The notes beneath the pieces were generated by a model. The model did no database searches. It saw only the letters and a program-made list of their open reading frames with translations, and had not been told where the DNA came from. A stretch of DNA of 64,000 bases from CAUZIZ01 sp965218775 (lineage in GTDB: Bacteria; Acidobacteriota; UBA6911; RPQK01; JAJDTT01): the NCBI GenBank assembly GCA_965218775.1, contig CBDCLS010000004.1, positions 248,001-312,000 of the forward strand. Direction: 5' to 3'. Positions 9,555-18,923 of the stretch are shown one piece after another. How positions within the stretch are numbered: position 1 is the first letter of the stretch; every line of letters begins with the position of its first letter. The translations under genes were made by a program, and so were the position numbers.

Positions 9555-10280
9555 ATGACCATTATCGATAACAGTGTTTCTACCGTTTCCGACCTACAGC
9601 CCGACAGCTTGAGAGGACAATCCTCCCTAGAATCGCGGACGGGTGACTTCAAGTCCGAATTGAGGCAGGCGGTTGGAGAGTTTGAGGGGCCATCGGGCGG
9701 CCTGGCCTGGGTCCTCTCCTTCAGAGAATACGATCCCAACGCCAAACCGACCCTGCCCTTGAAAGAGGGAATGCTCATCAGTGCCCTCACTGGATCTCAG
9801 CATCCCGGGTACGATGCCATCACCGGAGCCAACTACGAGGTGCCCCAGGGATGGAAACTGACGAGGACACTTGGCGGAATTCCCTACCTGGTCCACATGA
9901 ACACACTGGAGACTATGCAGGTCCCTTACACCTCCAACCCTGATCCCAACAACACCTACCCGGTACCGCTACTCCCTTCCCCAGGCCCCGGCAGCGGAGA
10001 ACAGACTTTCTTCTCGGCCTATCGCATTCCGATCTCTCGAGGTCCGGATCCAGTACCAGAGATTGTGAACGATTGGACTACACGATCTGGCAAGGCGATC
10101 GAGAACGACAACAATGCGGGAAACCCTTCAGCGTTTGAGTTGAAGACCGAGGAGCCAAAGAAGCAAGGGGCAGAAACTCACCCGATTGAGACGGCACCGA
10201 AAGTCAATCTTGGCCAAATCGCCGACTCTTGGATCGCCCGCCTCCTGGACAGGTACCTCGACCAAGATCGTCGGTCCTAG
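9555..10280 (+). CDS. Hypothetical protein behind a sigma-54-type promoter
   Basis: About 241 residues from MTIIDNSVSTVSDLQ; the longer frame from 9507 would start inside the promoter. No signal peptide or membrane segment is evident. The middle has a compact region (GLAWVLSFREYDPNAKP ... GWKLTRTLGGIPYLVHMNT) rich in Pro and Gly, followed by a low-complexity linker and a charged amphipathic C-terminus (IADSWIARLLDRYLDQD) that could be a helix. Family not recognised. Single-gene unit: the next gene on this strand is 1.4 kb away. Confidence 0.65.
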   Translation: MTIIDNSVSTVSDLQPDSLRGQSSLESRTGDFKSELRQAVGEFEGPSGGLAWVLSFREYDPNAKPTLPLKEGMLISALTGSQHPGYDAITGANYEVPQGWKLTRTLGGIPYLVHMNTLETMQVPYTSNPDPNNTYPVPLLPSPGPGSGEQTFFSAYRIPISRGPDPVPEIVNDWTTRSGKAIENDNNAGNPSAFELKTEEPKKQGAETHPIETAPKVNLGQIADSWIARLLDRYLDQDRRS

Positions 10281-10391
10281 CCCAAGATACAAGCACTGGG
10301 TAGCGCCGGCACTCCACAATCCTCACGCCCTTGAAGCATGGAACCAATACCAACCGGAAACTCCCACTAAGCCGAACTTCATTTGCAGAAG

Positions 10392-10462
10392 TAGCTTTGG
10401 CCTCCAGGCCGAAGTCTTCTTCTGAGCCTTTGGCTCGGACGGCGGCCTGGAGGCCACCGCTA
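10392..10462. repeat. Inverted repeat hairpin after the hypothetical gene
   Basis: Arms of about 25 bases (10392-10416 and 10438-10462) share the TGGCCTCCAGGCCG core and its complement, with a 21-base loop. It sits between two converging genes and may end transcription from one or both, or be a REP-like palindrome. No T-run follows, so it is not a classic terminator. Confidence 0.6.
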
Positions 10463-10573
10463 CGCCGGACCCGAAGTTTCTTTCTCGAATGATCCGGATC
10501 CCCCTTGCTCACGCGACTCAGTTTGCCAAGCAGGAGAAACCTTCGAGTACCTAGCCTGTAATTCTGGCGGCGT

Positions 10574-11506
10574 TTAGTTGGTTTTCTCCGAGAACACCTT
10601 CTCGATCTGCTCCTGGAGCTTCTCTCCCACGTGTAGGCTGACCGAATCCGGAAGCTTAACGGAACTCTGAAGCTGCTGTAGGCCTTTCCCCAACTTGATC
10701 CCCTGATCCACTTGGGTATGAAGGGCGAGGATGAATGCCTTCTGCCTGGCAAGAAGTGTGGAGTCGCTGGGAGGGCCATGTCCCGGCAGGACCATCTCCA
10801 CATCCAGCTTTTCCAGCGATGAGATCACTTTGATCCAGGAATGGGTATCGCCATCGCCCATATAATTGTGGGGCCCGTTGACCACGGCATCGCCGGTGAA
10901 GAGCGCCTTGTGCCGCGGTAGGTAGGCAAAGCCGTCCCCTCGCGTGTGGGCGGTCCCGAAATGGAGTAGCTCGATCCGCTGGGTGCCATCGTCGATGACC
11001 ATCCGATCCGGATACGTTAGAACAGGAGGCTGAGGCGAGCTGAGGCCCAGCTTTCTAACATCCTCTCGTTCCTGAGACGCTTCCTTCCACCGCTGCGGCT
11101 CATAGCGTTCCAGTTCCTGGAGCACTTTCTCGTGCGCCACCGGGATCGCTCCACTGGCCATCCATACCGGATTCCCGTAGGCATGGTCCCCGTGGTGGTG
11201 GGTGTCGAAGACCAATCGCACCGGCTTTCGGCTCACCTTGCGAATGTCGGCCAGGCAGGCCTCGGCTCCGCTGGGAAAGTTGGCATCGATCACCACAATG
11301 AAGTCCTTGAAGATTACAAAGCCATTGTTGCAATGCGACTTTCCCTTCAAATCCCCCTGACGAAAATAGACCCCCGGCGCCACTTCCACGACCTGATCGG
11401 GACTGGTCGTCGGGACTTTTCGAACCAGGGCGGCGCCCACACTCACTCCCAGCGCCAACAGCGCCAGCAGGAGCGAGACTTTGATATTTCTGCGAATCAC
11501 CGGCAT
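10574..11506 (-). CDS. Metallo-beta-lactamase-fold hydrolase, exported
   Basis: About 310 residues from MPVIRRNIKVSLLL. The N-terminus is a signal peptide or anchor (LLLALLALGVSVGAAL). The metal-binding motif is THHHGDHAYGN (HxHxDH); further ligands are seen in FGTAHTRGD, ALFTGDAVV and LPGHGPP. This matches subclass-B-like or quinoprotein-relay/SoxH-like MBL hydrolases; the substrate is unknown. The start at 11506 has GAGGA about 9 bases upstream; the longer frame to 11677 runs into the divergent SMP-30 gene region. Confidence 0.82.
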   Translation of the reverse strand: MPVIRRNIKVSLLLALLALGVSVGAALVRKVPTTSPDQVVEVAPGVYFRQGDLKGKSHCNNGFVIFKDFIVVIDANFPSGAEACLADIRKVSRKPVRLVFDTHHHGDHAYGNPVWMASGAIPVAHEKVLQELERYEPQRWKEASQEREDVRKLGLSSPQPPVLTYPDRMVIDDGTQRIELLHFGTAHTRGDGFAYLPRHKALFTGDAVVNGPHNYMGDGDTHSWIKVISSLEKLDVEMVLPGHGPPSDSTLLARQKAFILALHTQVDQGIKLGKGLQQLQSSVKLPDSVSLHVGEKLQEQIEKVFSEKTN

Positions 11507-11675
11507 GGCATTGTCCTCACGATTGTTCAATGAATTGGAGTTTCGAACGTTGCATTCTATCCTGGGCATGGCCATCGATGGTAGGCTAATCGCGGGGGCT
11601 GCAGCCGCGAGTTGGTCAGCTGGATGGCAGCCGCCTAAGGTTTTCTTGGACCGATTCAAGGAAAGGGAGCGAACC

Positions 11676-12746
11676 ATGTGGACTGCTCAAATACCCTCAA
11701 AGTTGCGCTCATGGCCGCCCTGGAATCACCTCATCTGCCTGACCCTGCTGGCGGCACCTGCACTCGTCGCTACTGAAACAGCAAGGGCTGGCGACATCGT
11801 CCCTGCCGGAGCCAAGCTCGAGAAGCTCTTCGAAGGCGGGTGCGAGCTCACCGAAGGGGCAGCTTCTGCGCCTGATGGCTCGATCTATTTCAGCGATATC
11901 ACCTTCACCTATAAATGTAAGGATGAAAAAGGGGCCAAGGAAGCCGGCCACATCTGGAAGTACGATCCCAAAACCGGAAAGACCTCAATCTTCCGCTCGC
12001 CCAGCGGCATGTCCAACGGGATCAAGTTCGATGCCTCGGGGAACATGATCGTGGCCGAGGGTGCCGATTACGGCGGGCGCCGTGTCATCCGTACCGATAT
12101 GAAGACCGGCAAGAGCTACATCATCGCCGGCCTCTACGATGGGCGCCCTTTCAATGCTCCCAACGACATCACCATCGACGAGAAGGGTCGGATCTACTTC
12201 AGCGATCCCAGATATCTGGGTCATGAGGCGGTGGATCAGCCCACAATGGCGGTTTATCGAATCGATCCCGACGGATCGATTCATCGAATCATTACTGACG
12301 CCGGAAAGCCGAATGGCGTCGCAATTTCGCCGGATCAGAAGAGCCTCTACGTCGTCAGCAACGACAACGGCCTGGTGGGCTTCGACCGACTTCCCGAGAA
12401 TGCACAGTCGCACAAAGGCCGTATGGCCCTGCTGGCCTACGATCTCGCCGCTGACGGCAGCGCCCGGTCCAGGAAGGTCCTGGTGGACTATGCGCCCCAG
12501 GATGGCCCCGACGGATTGGTAATGGACGTCGAAGGCAATCTCTACGTTGCCGTCCGCGACACGACACGGCCTGGGATCGGCGTCTACTCCCCGGAGGGAG
12601 CGGAGCTGGCCTTCATTCCGACCGAGCTACCTACCAACGTAGGATTCGGACGCGGCTCGGAGAGGAAGACGCTCTACATCACAGCGGGAAAGAGTCTCTA
12701 CAGAATCCGGCTCAACAAGGCCGGGTACGAGCTGCCGTCCAGATAG
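11676..12746 (+). CDS. SMP-30/gluconolactonase-like secreted beta-propeller
   Basis: 356 residues. The start at 11676 has a good GGAAAGGGA Shine-Dalgarno and begins a signal peptide (LICLTLLAAPALVATETARAG). The body is an SMP-30/gluconolaconase/LRE-type six-bladed propeller: EGAASAPDGSIYFSD, NAPNDITIDEKGRIYFSD and PNGVAISPDQKSLYVV carry the usual Glu/Asn/Asp metal-binding positions. Likely a lactone hydrolase acting in the periplasm on sugar lactones. Divergent from the metallo-hydrolase gene with a 169-base shared promoter region. Confidence 0.85.
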   Translation: MWTAQIPSKLRSWPPWNHLICLTLLAAPALVATETARAGDIVPAGAKLEKLFEGGCELTEGAASAPDGSIYFSDITFTYKCKDEKGAKEAGHIWKYDPKTGKTSIFRSPSGMSNGIKFDASGNMIVAEGADYGGRRVIRTDMKTGKSYIIAGLYDGRPFNAPNDITIDEKGRIYFSDPRYLGHEAVDQPTMAVYRIDPDGSIHRIITDAGKPNGVAISPDQKSLYVVSNDNGLVGFDRLPENAQSHKGRMALLAYDLAADGSARSRKVLVDYAPQDGPDGLVMDVEGNLYVAVRDTTRPGIGVYSPEGAELAFIPTELPTNVGFGRGSERKTLYITAGKSLYRIRLNKAGYELPSR

Positions 12747-12771
12747 AACACAAAAACCTGTACGGTCTCCA

Positions 12772-12926
12772 CCCTTGCCCTTGCCTTTGCCCGGACTGAC
12801 TTTCGTCCGGCGCTTTTTCTGTCCTGAAAAGACCCTGTTCGGAAGTTTTGCCAATGCTGACCGGGTCGGTCAAGAACCCTTATGCAACCGAAGGATGAGG
12901 GCAAAGGCAAAGGCAAGGGCAAGGGG
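12772..12926. repeat. Hexanucleotide-arm hairpin, copy 1
   Basis: Left arm 12772-12792 is built of CCCTTG/CCTTTG units; right arm 12899-12926 is the complementary GGCAAA/GGCAAG series. About 105 bases lie between. It occupies the gap between the converging SMP-30 and transporter genes. Related copies are at 17076 and 40661. Confidence 0.75.
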
Positions 12927-12944
12927 AAGATGGGGGTACCGCCA

Positions 12945-14411
12945 CTAACCCATCATGTCCTGCACGTACCTCACGATCCCGATTGCTGGTATTACCGTGA
13001 GCACGATACCTGCTACCAGGATACCGATCCTTAGGGGTGGCCTCATCTGTAGTTCGGTGGGCAGCTGTGTCCGATCCGCCCACAACATGGCGAAGCACCA
13101 GAGGCCGCAGGTCAAAGCGGACCCCACCAGAGCTGCCGGGGTAATGATGAAGACTGGATCTCGTTCCAGTAACCAGAGCAGCCCCAAACCTGGGCCCACA
13201 CACCAGAGCAGCGTCCAGAATCGGAAGGTTCTCAAGGGAACCTTCCTGAGCCTGGGTAGAAGTGCCACCAGGCATTCCCGGGTGGTCCGTGTGTAGAGTT
13301 CGTAGGCCCCATAGATGGTCCCGAAGAAGGCGAAGAAGATCCCGGTCTTGTAGATGAAACCCATCAAGGTTTGAACCAGGTGGCTCTGATCGGGACGGAC
13401 CAGGTATTCAGACTGCATCGTCAACAGATCGAATCCGCTCGGCACAAGCTGCCTGGGATAGAGCACGGTTGCTCCCAGGATTCCGAAACAGAGGGTAAAC
13501 ACGAAGATGCAGGCGAAGGACACCGAGACGTCAATACGAGGGGCCCGAAGCCAACTCAGCCCCCGCGCCAGATTCTCTTCGCTCTCTGAAATCGTTGCTG
13601 GCCCAGGCTCATCGGAATCACGACTCAGCCCGAGCAGCCCCCATCCCTTCTCTCTCAGCATCCCCACATATCCCAGATAATCCTGGGTACCACCGCCCAG
13701 GGCTCCCAGATAGGTGACCACCTCTACCAGAGGACTCCGTCCCCGAAACTCGGTGAACCTTTTCAGCAGCCAGGGCTCATACGCAGGCCGGGTCGGAACC
13801 AAGGTCCCGGTCAATAGTGCCATCAGGTCTGGACTGGAGACCACCGCCGCCATCACCATGCAGAAGAGCAGCATCGAAATCAGCACGGTTTGAACCTTCT
13901 CCAGGAAGCCGTAACTCTGCAGCCAGGTGAGCGCGACGGCGACCACGACGAACAAGGTCCCCCAGAGGCGACCGTAGAAGACGAAATCGTCATGCTGGGT
14001 CTGACTCGGAAATCCCACCACCCAGTTGGTGAACTTTCCCAACATCTTGGGCAGACCGCCACCCACCCAGAACGGCATCCAGATTATGGTCATGGCCGAG
14101 ATGAAGACCACGAACCAGCCCCTGGGACCCGGTAGCTCCATCCAGCTCTCCAGCGGATGCCGTCCGGTGAGCGTGATGAAGCGACAGCCGGAATAGACCT
14201 GTAGGCCCTTGAGTAGCGCACCCACCAGGAAACACCAGAAGAGGGAATACCCGAAAATGGCGCCCCCTCGGGAGGCAAAGACGGTTTCGCCGCTGCCAAT
14301 GGTGACCGAAGCGATGATGGCACCGGGACCGAAGAGCTTCAGCATGCCCATCAAGGACCGGTCGCGAAGTCCAGGCGTCAACTCGGGGTAGACTGCTGGG
14401 GTCTGATTCAT
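12945..14411 (-). CDS. Nramp-like multi-pass transporter
   Basis: About 488 residues and roughly 11-12 hydrophobic segments. The first segment, FGPGAIIASVTIGSGETVFA, resembles the TM1 region of Nramp/APC-fold carriers, and LGALGGGTQDYLGYVG fits the TM6 unwound region. The metal-binding DPGN (TM1) and MPH (TM6) motifs of real Mn/Fe transporters are absent (GSGE and GTQD instead), so the substrate is probably not Mn2+. The start at 14411 (MNQTPAVYPELTPG) has AGGGA 7 bases upstream and is preferred over 14456. Context with MlrC and amidohydrolase genes suggests uptake of an organic nutrient, but this is inference. Confidence 0.65.
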   Translation of the reverse strand: MNQTPAVYPELTPGLRDRSLMGMLKLFGPGAIIASVTIGSGETVFASRGGAIFGYSLFWCFLVGALLKGLQVYSGCRFITLTGRHPLESWMELPGPRGWFVVFISAMTIIWMPFWVGGGLPKMLGKFTNWVVGFPSQTQHDDFVFYGRLWGTLFVVVAVALTWLQSYGFLEKVQTVLISMLLFCMVMAAVVSSPDLMALLTGTLVPTRPAYEPWLLKRFTEFRGRSPLVEVVTYLGALGGGTQDYLGYVGMLREKGWGLLGLSRDSDEPGPATISESEENLARGLSWLRAPRIDVSVSFACIFVFTLCFGILGATVLYPRQLVPSGFDLLTMQSEYLVRPDQSHLVQTLMGFIYKTGIFFAFFGTIYGAYELYTRTTRECLVALLPRLRKVPLRTFRFWTLLWCVGPGLGLLWLLERDPVFIITPAALVGSALTCGLWCFAMLWADRTQLPTELQMRPPLRIGILVAGIVLTVIPAIGIVRYVQDMMG

Positions 14412-14516
14412 AGGGAATTCCCTAGCGTGAGCGAGGGATTCTATCCTCTGCGGCAAGGGGGGTCAATGCGCCCGGGGGGCACTCGCTTTCGGGTTGGGGT
14501 TGTGTTTTCCTATTAA

Positions 14517-14697
14517 GGGTTCGTTCCAGAATAACTTCGCAGAGTTGGCGCTCAGATTTGCGCCAGATTTGGTCGCGAACGATTGAGCGAAACCGCAGGC
14601 GTAGCCAGGTCTACGTTGAGGATTTCGTGATTGAGGAGCGGCCGAAGATGGTGTGAAGATGAGATGCCAGAGTGTGAAGTTATTCTTGAACGAACCC
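14517..14697 (-). repeat. 181-bp inverted-repeat element, copy 2 (reversed, divergent tips)
   Basis: Same 181-bp element as at 4149 but in the opposite orientation and about 85% similar by eye. Both tips differ from the other copies in a matched way: GGGTTCGTTC here versus GGGTCTGCGC. Flanked by TAA on both sides, the complement of the TTA at the other copies. It lies 31 bases upstream of the MlrC start, so it may carry or disturb that promoter. Confidence 0.85.
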
Positions 14698-14728
14698 TAA
14701 GGGTAAAGCGTTGATAGGGATAAGCAAA

Positions 14729-16201
14729 ATGAGAATCGTTACCGGAGCCATTAGCCACGAAAGCAGTACTTTTACGCCCGTCCCGACCACCCGAGCCAGT
14801 TTCGGAGACCGTTTCGGCAAACTCAGCCCCGATCAGATCATTCCCACCTGCCGCGGTGCCAACATTCCCACCGGCGGCTTCATCGCGGGCGCCGAGGCTC
14901 ATGGATTCGAGCTGATCCCTACCGTTTTCGCCGAAGCCCACCCCAGCGGACCTGCCCCCCGCGAGGTTTTCGATTCCATCTTGAACGATATGCTGAGATT
15001 GATGGAGGCGGCTGGCCTGGTAGACGGAGTCCTATTGGAGCTCCACGGCGCCATGGTGGCAGAGGGCATCAGCGATGCTGATGGACACATCCTGCGTGCG
15101 GTGCGCGAGCTTGTGGGAGACAACATTCCGATCGTGGCCCAGCTGGATATTCACTCCAATGTATCCCCTTTGATGGTCGAGGCGGCCGACGTGCTGATCG
15201 GACGGGAGACCTATCCCGAGGTCGACATGGCAGAGCGTGGTAGGGAATGCGCAGACGTCCTGGATCGGATCCTGAAGGAAGGCCTGAAGCCAACTATGGG
15301 CTTGTGCCAGCTTCCCATGATCTGGGGCATGAATCAGGTCACCGCCCATCCGCCAATGAAGCAGGCAATCGAGCGGCTGCACGAAATCGAATCACGGCCG
15401 GGTGTAATCTGCGCCTCAATCGCGACCTCCTTTCCACTGGCTGACATCCCTGAAATGGGCGCGTCTGTCCACCTGGCCACCGACGGGGATTCAGTCGCTG
15501 CCGAAGCCCTGGCGGGGGAGCTGGGAGCCTGGATCTTCGAGCGGCGGGCAGACTGGCAGCTGCCCACTCCCAGCACTCGTGAGGCCTTGAAGAAAGCCGA
15601 CATGATCGGAAGCTACCCGGTGATCTTCGCCGACCGCAACGACAATCCTGGCGGTGGCTCTCCGGGGGACAGCACCGGCGTGCTGAGGGCGTTCCTGGAG
15701 GCCGGCCTCAAAGATGCGTGCGTCCTCTACATCGTCGACCCGGAGGCGATTGCCCTCTGCTTTGAGGCCGGAGTAGGAGCCACCTTCACGCTGGATGTAG
15801 GGGCAAAATCTACGCTCTTGCAGGGCGAACCCGTTCGGATGGAAGCCGAAGTGGTAGCGCTTTCCCAGGGCGAGTTCCGCTATAGCGGAGCGATGTACAG
15901 CGGCTTGATCGGAAACATGGGTCCATCGGCTTATATCCGTCACGGGGGGATCCACGTGGTCCTGGTGACCACCCGGGAACAGCCCTTCGACACCGCCTTT
16001 TCGCATACTCTGGGACTGTACCCGGAGAGGATGCGCTACATCGGCGTCAAGTCCGCGGCCCACTTCCGAGCGGGATTCGAGTCCTGGTCAAAGCAGATCT
16101 TCGTGGTTTCCGAAAGCAGCGTCCATAGTCCGGAACACGTCGAGTACCACCACCTCGGCCGCGAAGTGTATCCCCTTCAGGACCCCGTCTTTTCTCCTTG
16201 A
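14729..16201 (+). CDS. MlrC-type M81 metallopeptidase
   Basis: 490 residues from MRIVTGAISHESSTF, with TAGGGA before the start. Matches the MlrC family (DUF1485 plus MlrC C-terminal domain): ISHESSTFTPV, QLDIHSNVSP (zinc-binding Asp-x-His), the YPEVDMAERG segment and DNPGGGSPGDSTGVL at the domain junction. MlrC degrades linearised microcystin in Sphingomonas, but most homologues act on unknown peptides or amides. Followed closely by an amidohydrolase (31-base gap), suggesting a two-step degradation unit. Confidence 0.88.
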   Translation: MRIVTGAISHESSTFTPVPTTRASFGDRFGKLSPDQIIPTCRGANIPTGGFIAGAEAHGFELIPTVFAEAHPSGPAPREVFDSILNDMLRLMEAAGLVDGVLLELHGAMVAEGISDADGHILRAVRELVGDNIPIVAQLDIHSNVSPLMVEAADVLIGRETYPEVDMAERGRECADVLDRILKEGLKPTMGLCQLPMIWGMNQVTAHPPMKQAIERLHEIESRPGVICASIATSFPLADIPEMGASVHLATDGDSVAAEALAGELGAWIFERRADWQLPTPSTREALKKADMIGSYPVIFADRNDNPGGGSPGDSTGVLRAFLEAGLKDACVLYIVDPEAIALCFEAGVGATFTLDVGAKSTLLQGEPVRMEAEVVALSQGEFRYSGAMYSGLIGNMGPSAYIRHGGIHVVLVTTREQPFDTAFSHTLGLYPERMRYIGVKSAAHFRAGFESWSKQIFVVSESSVHSPEHVEYHHLGREVYPLQDPVFSP

Positions 16202-16232
16202 TCCGCCTGGTTGCGGAAACCATCACGTCACA

Positions 16233-17060
16233 ATGAAGATCGATAGTCATCAGCACTTCTGGAAGTACAACCCGGAAGATTTCGGCTGGATGGGCGAGGC
16301 GATGAATCGGGTTCGGCGAGACTTCCTCCCCGACCACCTGCAGCAGGAAATATCTGCAGTGGGTATCGACGGCGTGGTAGCGGTCCAGGCTCGTCAGAGT
16401 CTGGTGGAAACCGAGTGGCTGCTGGACCTGGCTGCCGGTTACCCGTTCATCAAGGGCGTAGTGGGTTGGGTCCCGCTGATTTCCTCCTCCCTCGAGCGGA
16501 AGCTGGAGCGGCTCTCCCCCGATGATCGCCTCAAAGGCGTCCGCCACGTCCTGCAAGATGAGACGGACGACGACTACATGCTTCGGGAGGATTTCAACCG
16601 GGGGATCAACGCACTCGCACCCTTCGATCTTATCTACGACATCTTGATCTTCGAACGCCATCTACCCCAGGCAATTCGATTCGTGGACCGCCACCCGCAA
16701 CAGATCTTCGTCTTGGATCACATTGCCAAACCCCGCATTGGGGAAAGGCTCCTCTCACCCTGGAAAGCCAACATTGAGGAACTCTCAAAACGACAGTACG
16801 TCTATTGCAAGATCTCAGGCATGGTAACTGAAGCGGACTGGGAAACCTGGTCGGAGCAGGATTTGAGAGTCTATCTGGATGTCGTCCTGGAGGCCTTCGG
16901 TCCCGAGCGCCTCATGTTCGGCTCGGACTGGCCACTCTGTTCCCTGGCCTGCGAATATGGGGCCTGGTTCGACCTCATTTCCAGGTTCATCACTCCTCTT
17001 TCCGAGTCCGAGCAGGGTCGGATCCTGGGAGAAACCGCCACCGAGGTGTATGGTTTGTGA
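16233..17060 (+). CDS. Amidohydrolase-2 family protein, fuconolactonase-like
   Basis: 275-residue TIM-barrel amidohydrolase (PF04909; COG3618-like). Metal ligands: the N-terminal DSHQHFW (HxH), His in VLDHIAKP, and the catalytic Asp in MFGSDWPLC. L-fuconolactonases and 4-sulfomuconolactonases have the same signature, so it probably hydrolyses a sugar-acid or organic lactone. Downstream of mlrC-like gene in the same direction. Confidence 0.87.
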   Translation: MKIDSHQHFWKYNPEDFGWMGEAMNRVRRDFLPDHLQQEISAVGIDGVVAVQARQSLVETEWLLDLAAGYPFIKGVVGWVPLISSSLERKLERLSPDDRLKGVRHVLQDETDDDYMLREDFNRGINALAPFDLIYDILIFERHLPQAIRFVDRHPQQIFVLDHIAKPRIGERLLSPWKANIEELSKRQYVYCKISGMVTEADWETWSEQDLRVYLDVVLEAFGPERLMFGSDWPLCSLACEYGAWFDLISRFITPLSESEQGRILGETATEVYGL

Positions 17061-17075
17061 TCCGTCGTCTTCTTA

Positions 17076-17180
17076 CCCTTGCCCTTGCCTTTGCCCGTGC
17101 CCTTCTCGCACCTCCTCTCAAGGTTGGATCAAGACTCTTGACCAACCGGGCAAAGGCAAGGGCAAGGGCAAGGGCAAGGG
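17076..17180. repeat. Hexanucleotide-arm hairpin, copy 2
   Basis: Left arm 17076-17096 (CCCTTGCCCTTGCCTTTG units) pairs with the right arm 17148-17180 of GGCAAA/GGGCAA units. Placed 16 bases after the amidohydrolase stop, where a transcript-ending or mRNA 3'-protecting hairpin would be expected. Confidence 0.75.
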
Positions 17181-17254
17181 TGATGCGCTAGACGGGTCAG
17201 AATCGCCATCCTTGACAATCCCAGGACCGTTGTGAGTCAATCGGGTCTTAAACC

Positions 17255-18712
17255 ATGAGTTTGAAAGTGCTATTAGCCCTGCCCATCCGTGAGGGCAACA
17301 ACTTTCAGGTCTCCCCTGACCTGGGACTCCTGTATCTGGGAACGGCCCTCGAGGCCAGTGGTTTCCAGGTGACGCTGCTGGATTGTCCCAAGGAGCGGTT
17401 CAGCTTCCAGGACTTCCGGACCTTCGTCAAAGAGAACGAGTTCGACGTAGTCGGCCTGCGCTGCTTCAGCCGGGACCATAACTACGTCGATCATCATCTC
17501 AACATCGCCAAGGATGTGAATCCCAACATCCTAACCCTGGTGGGAGGTCCTCATCCCTCCGCCCTCCCCGAATTCGTCCTGGCAGGAATGTCGAACCTCG
17601 ACTTCGCCTGGAAGTCTGAAGCCGAGGAAGGGCTCCCTCTGCTTCTCTCCCTGTTTGGACAGCACGGACTCGCGATGCCGGAAGCCAATCTGAAGGAGAT
17701 CCCCGGCCTGGTCTGGCGCAGTCGCGAAGAGGATCAGATCGTCACCAATCCAGTCAGCCTTGGGAAGGACCTGGATGCCTTCGGCCTACCACGATGGGAG
17801 CTGATGCAGCCCGAGACCTATCCCGGTTTCATCTGGGACGAATACTACCCCGTCTACACGACTAGAGGCTGCCCCTATCCCTGCACCTATTGCAATGCCC
17901 CGAATCTTTCCGGACGTAAGCTGCGCCATCGCAGCGTGGAAGGCCTGATCGAAGAGCTGACGATGCTCAAACAGAAGTACCAGACCCGGCGCTTCAGCAT
18001 CATCGACGATGAGTTCACGCTGCACCGGAAGTTCACGATCGAGTTCTGCGAGGCCATGATCGACGCCGGCCTGGACCTGAAGTTCGATTGCCCCAACGGC
18101 GTCAGCATCGATTCACTGGACCCAGAACTGCTGCAGCTCATGGAGGCCGCCGGCTGCGAATCGCTGGCTGTGGGAATCGAGTCTGGAAGCGAACGCATCC
18201 AGGAAATCATCAAGAAGCGCACCACCGTCGCCAAGATCCGCGAGCGGGCGGAGATGATAGCCGGGTGCAGCGGCATCAAGATCACGGGTTACTTCATGAT
18301 CGGCTTTCTGGACGAGACTGAAGAAGAGATTCGGGAGACGATAAAATTCGCCACCAGCCTGCCCCTGGTGCGAGCCAACTTCAACGTGGTGATCCCGATT
18401 CCTGGTACGGAAATCTTTGATGAGTGTCTGGAAGCGGGCAGGCTGAAGGTCGAAGAAATCAACTGGGATCAGTACACCAGTGACCAGATCGCCTTCGAGC
18501 GGAACCACATCTCCAGCAAGCAATTGCTTCGACTCCAGCGGCAGGCCTACCTACGATTCTACGGAAGACCCCAACTGGTATTCCGACTGGCCAAGGACAG
18601 CGTCCGAGATAGGGAGGTAGTCTGGGCGAGCGTGCGTAAGCTCAAGATGATCCTCTGGCGCAACAACCCCCGCAACTTCGTCCCCATGTACCTGCGCGAA
18701 GCCCTACCCTAG
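17255..18712 (+). CDS. B12-binding radical SAM enzyme
   Basis: 485 residues. The N-terminal about 150 residues form a cobalamin-binding Rossmann domain (PDLGLLYLGTALEASG, VVGLRCFSRD, LVGGPHPSALPE), without an obvious DxHxxG lower-ligand motif. The radical SAM core has CPYPCTYC (CxxxCxxC) near residue 210, then IIDDEFTLHRKF and VGIESGSERI. This is the class including hopanoid, lipid and antibiotic tailoring methylases (BchE/HpnJ-like). No partner gene identifies the substrate. Starts 194 bases after the amidohydrolase, separated by the hexanucleotide hairpin, so probably its own unit. Confidence 0.88.
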   Translation: MSLKVLLALPIREGNNFQVSPDLGLLYLGTALEASGFQVTLLDCPKERFSFQDFRTFVKENEFDVVGLRCFSRDHNYVDHHLNIAKDVNPNILTLVGGPHPSALPEFVLAGMSNLDFAWKSEAEEGLPLLLSLFGQHGLAMPEANLKEIPGLVWRSREEDQIVTNPVSLGKDLDAFGLPRWELMQPETYPGFIWDEYYPVYTTRGCPYPCTYCNAPNLSGRKLRHRSVEGLIEELTMLKQKYQTRRFSIIDDEFTLHRKFTIEFCEAMIDAGLDLKFDCPNGVSIDSLDPELLQLMEAAGCESLAVGIESGSERIQEIIKKRTTVAKIRERAEMIAGCSGIKITGYFMIGFLDETEEEIRETIKFATSLPLVRANFNVVIPIPGTEIFDECLEAGRLKVEEINWDQYTSDQIAFERNHISSKQLLRLQRQAYLRFYGRPQLVFRLAKDSVRDREVVWASVRKLKMILWRNNPRNFVPMYLREALP

Positions 18713-18923
18713 TGCTCCAACCGAATCCTTCGAAATTCGCTTTTTCGATATTCTGCGGTTCAGCATTCATCAGTTGCCTTCTCCGGAGCAAGGAAAAAGG
18801 CTGAATCACAAACCGCAGAACACCGAACATGCGAACTCCGAAGGCGGGCACAGTGATGAAGTTTCACGCTGGTAGCTTCTTATCCAGTCGTCCTTGGCCG
18901 CCTCAAAGGACGGGAAGAGGACA

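Noticed and set aside
16879..17235. Open frame with a KGKGKGKG run
   Set aside because: Translation of the hexanucleotide hairpin in the wrong frame, overlapping the amidohydrolase.
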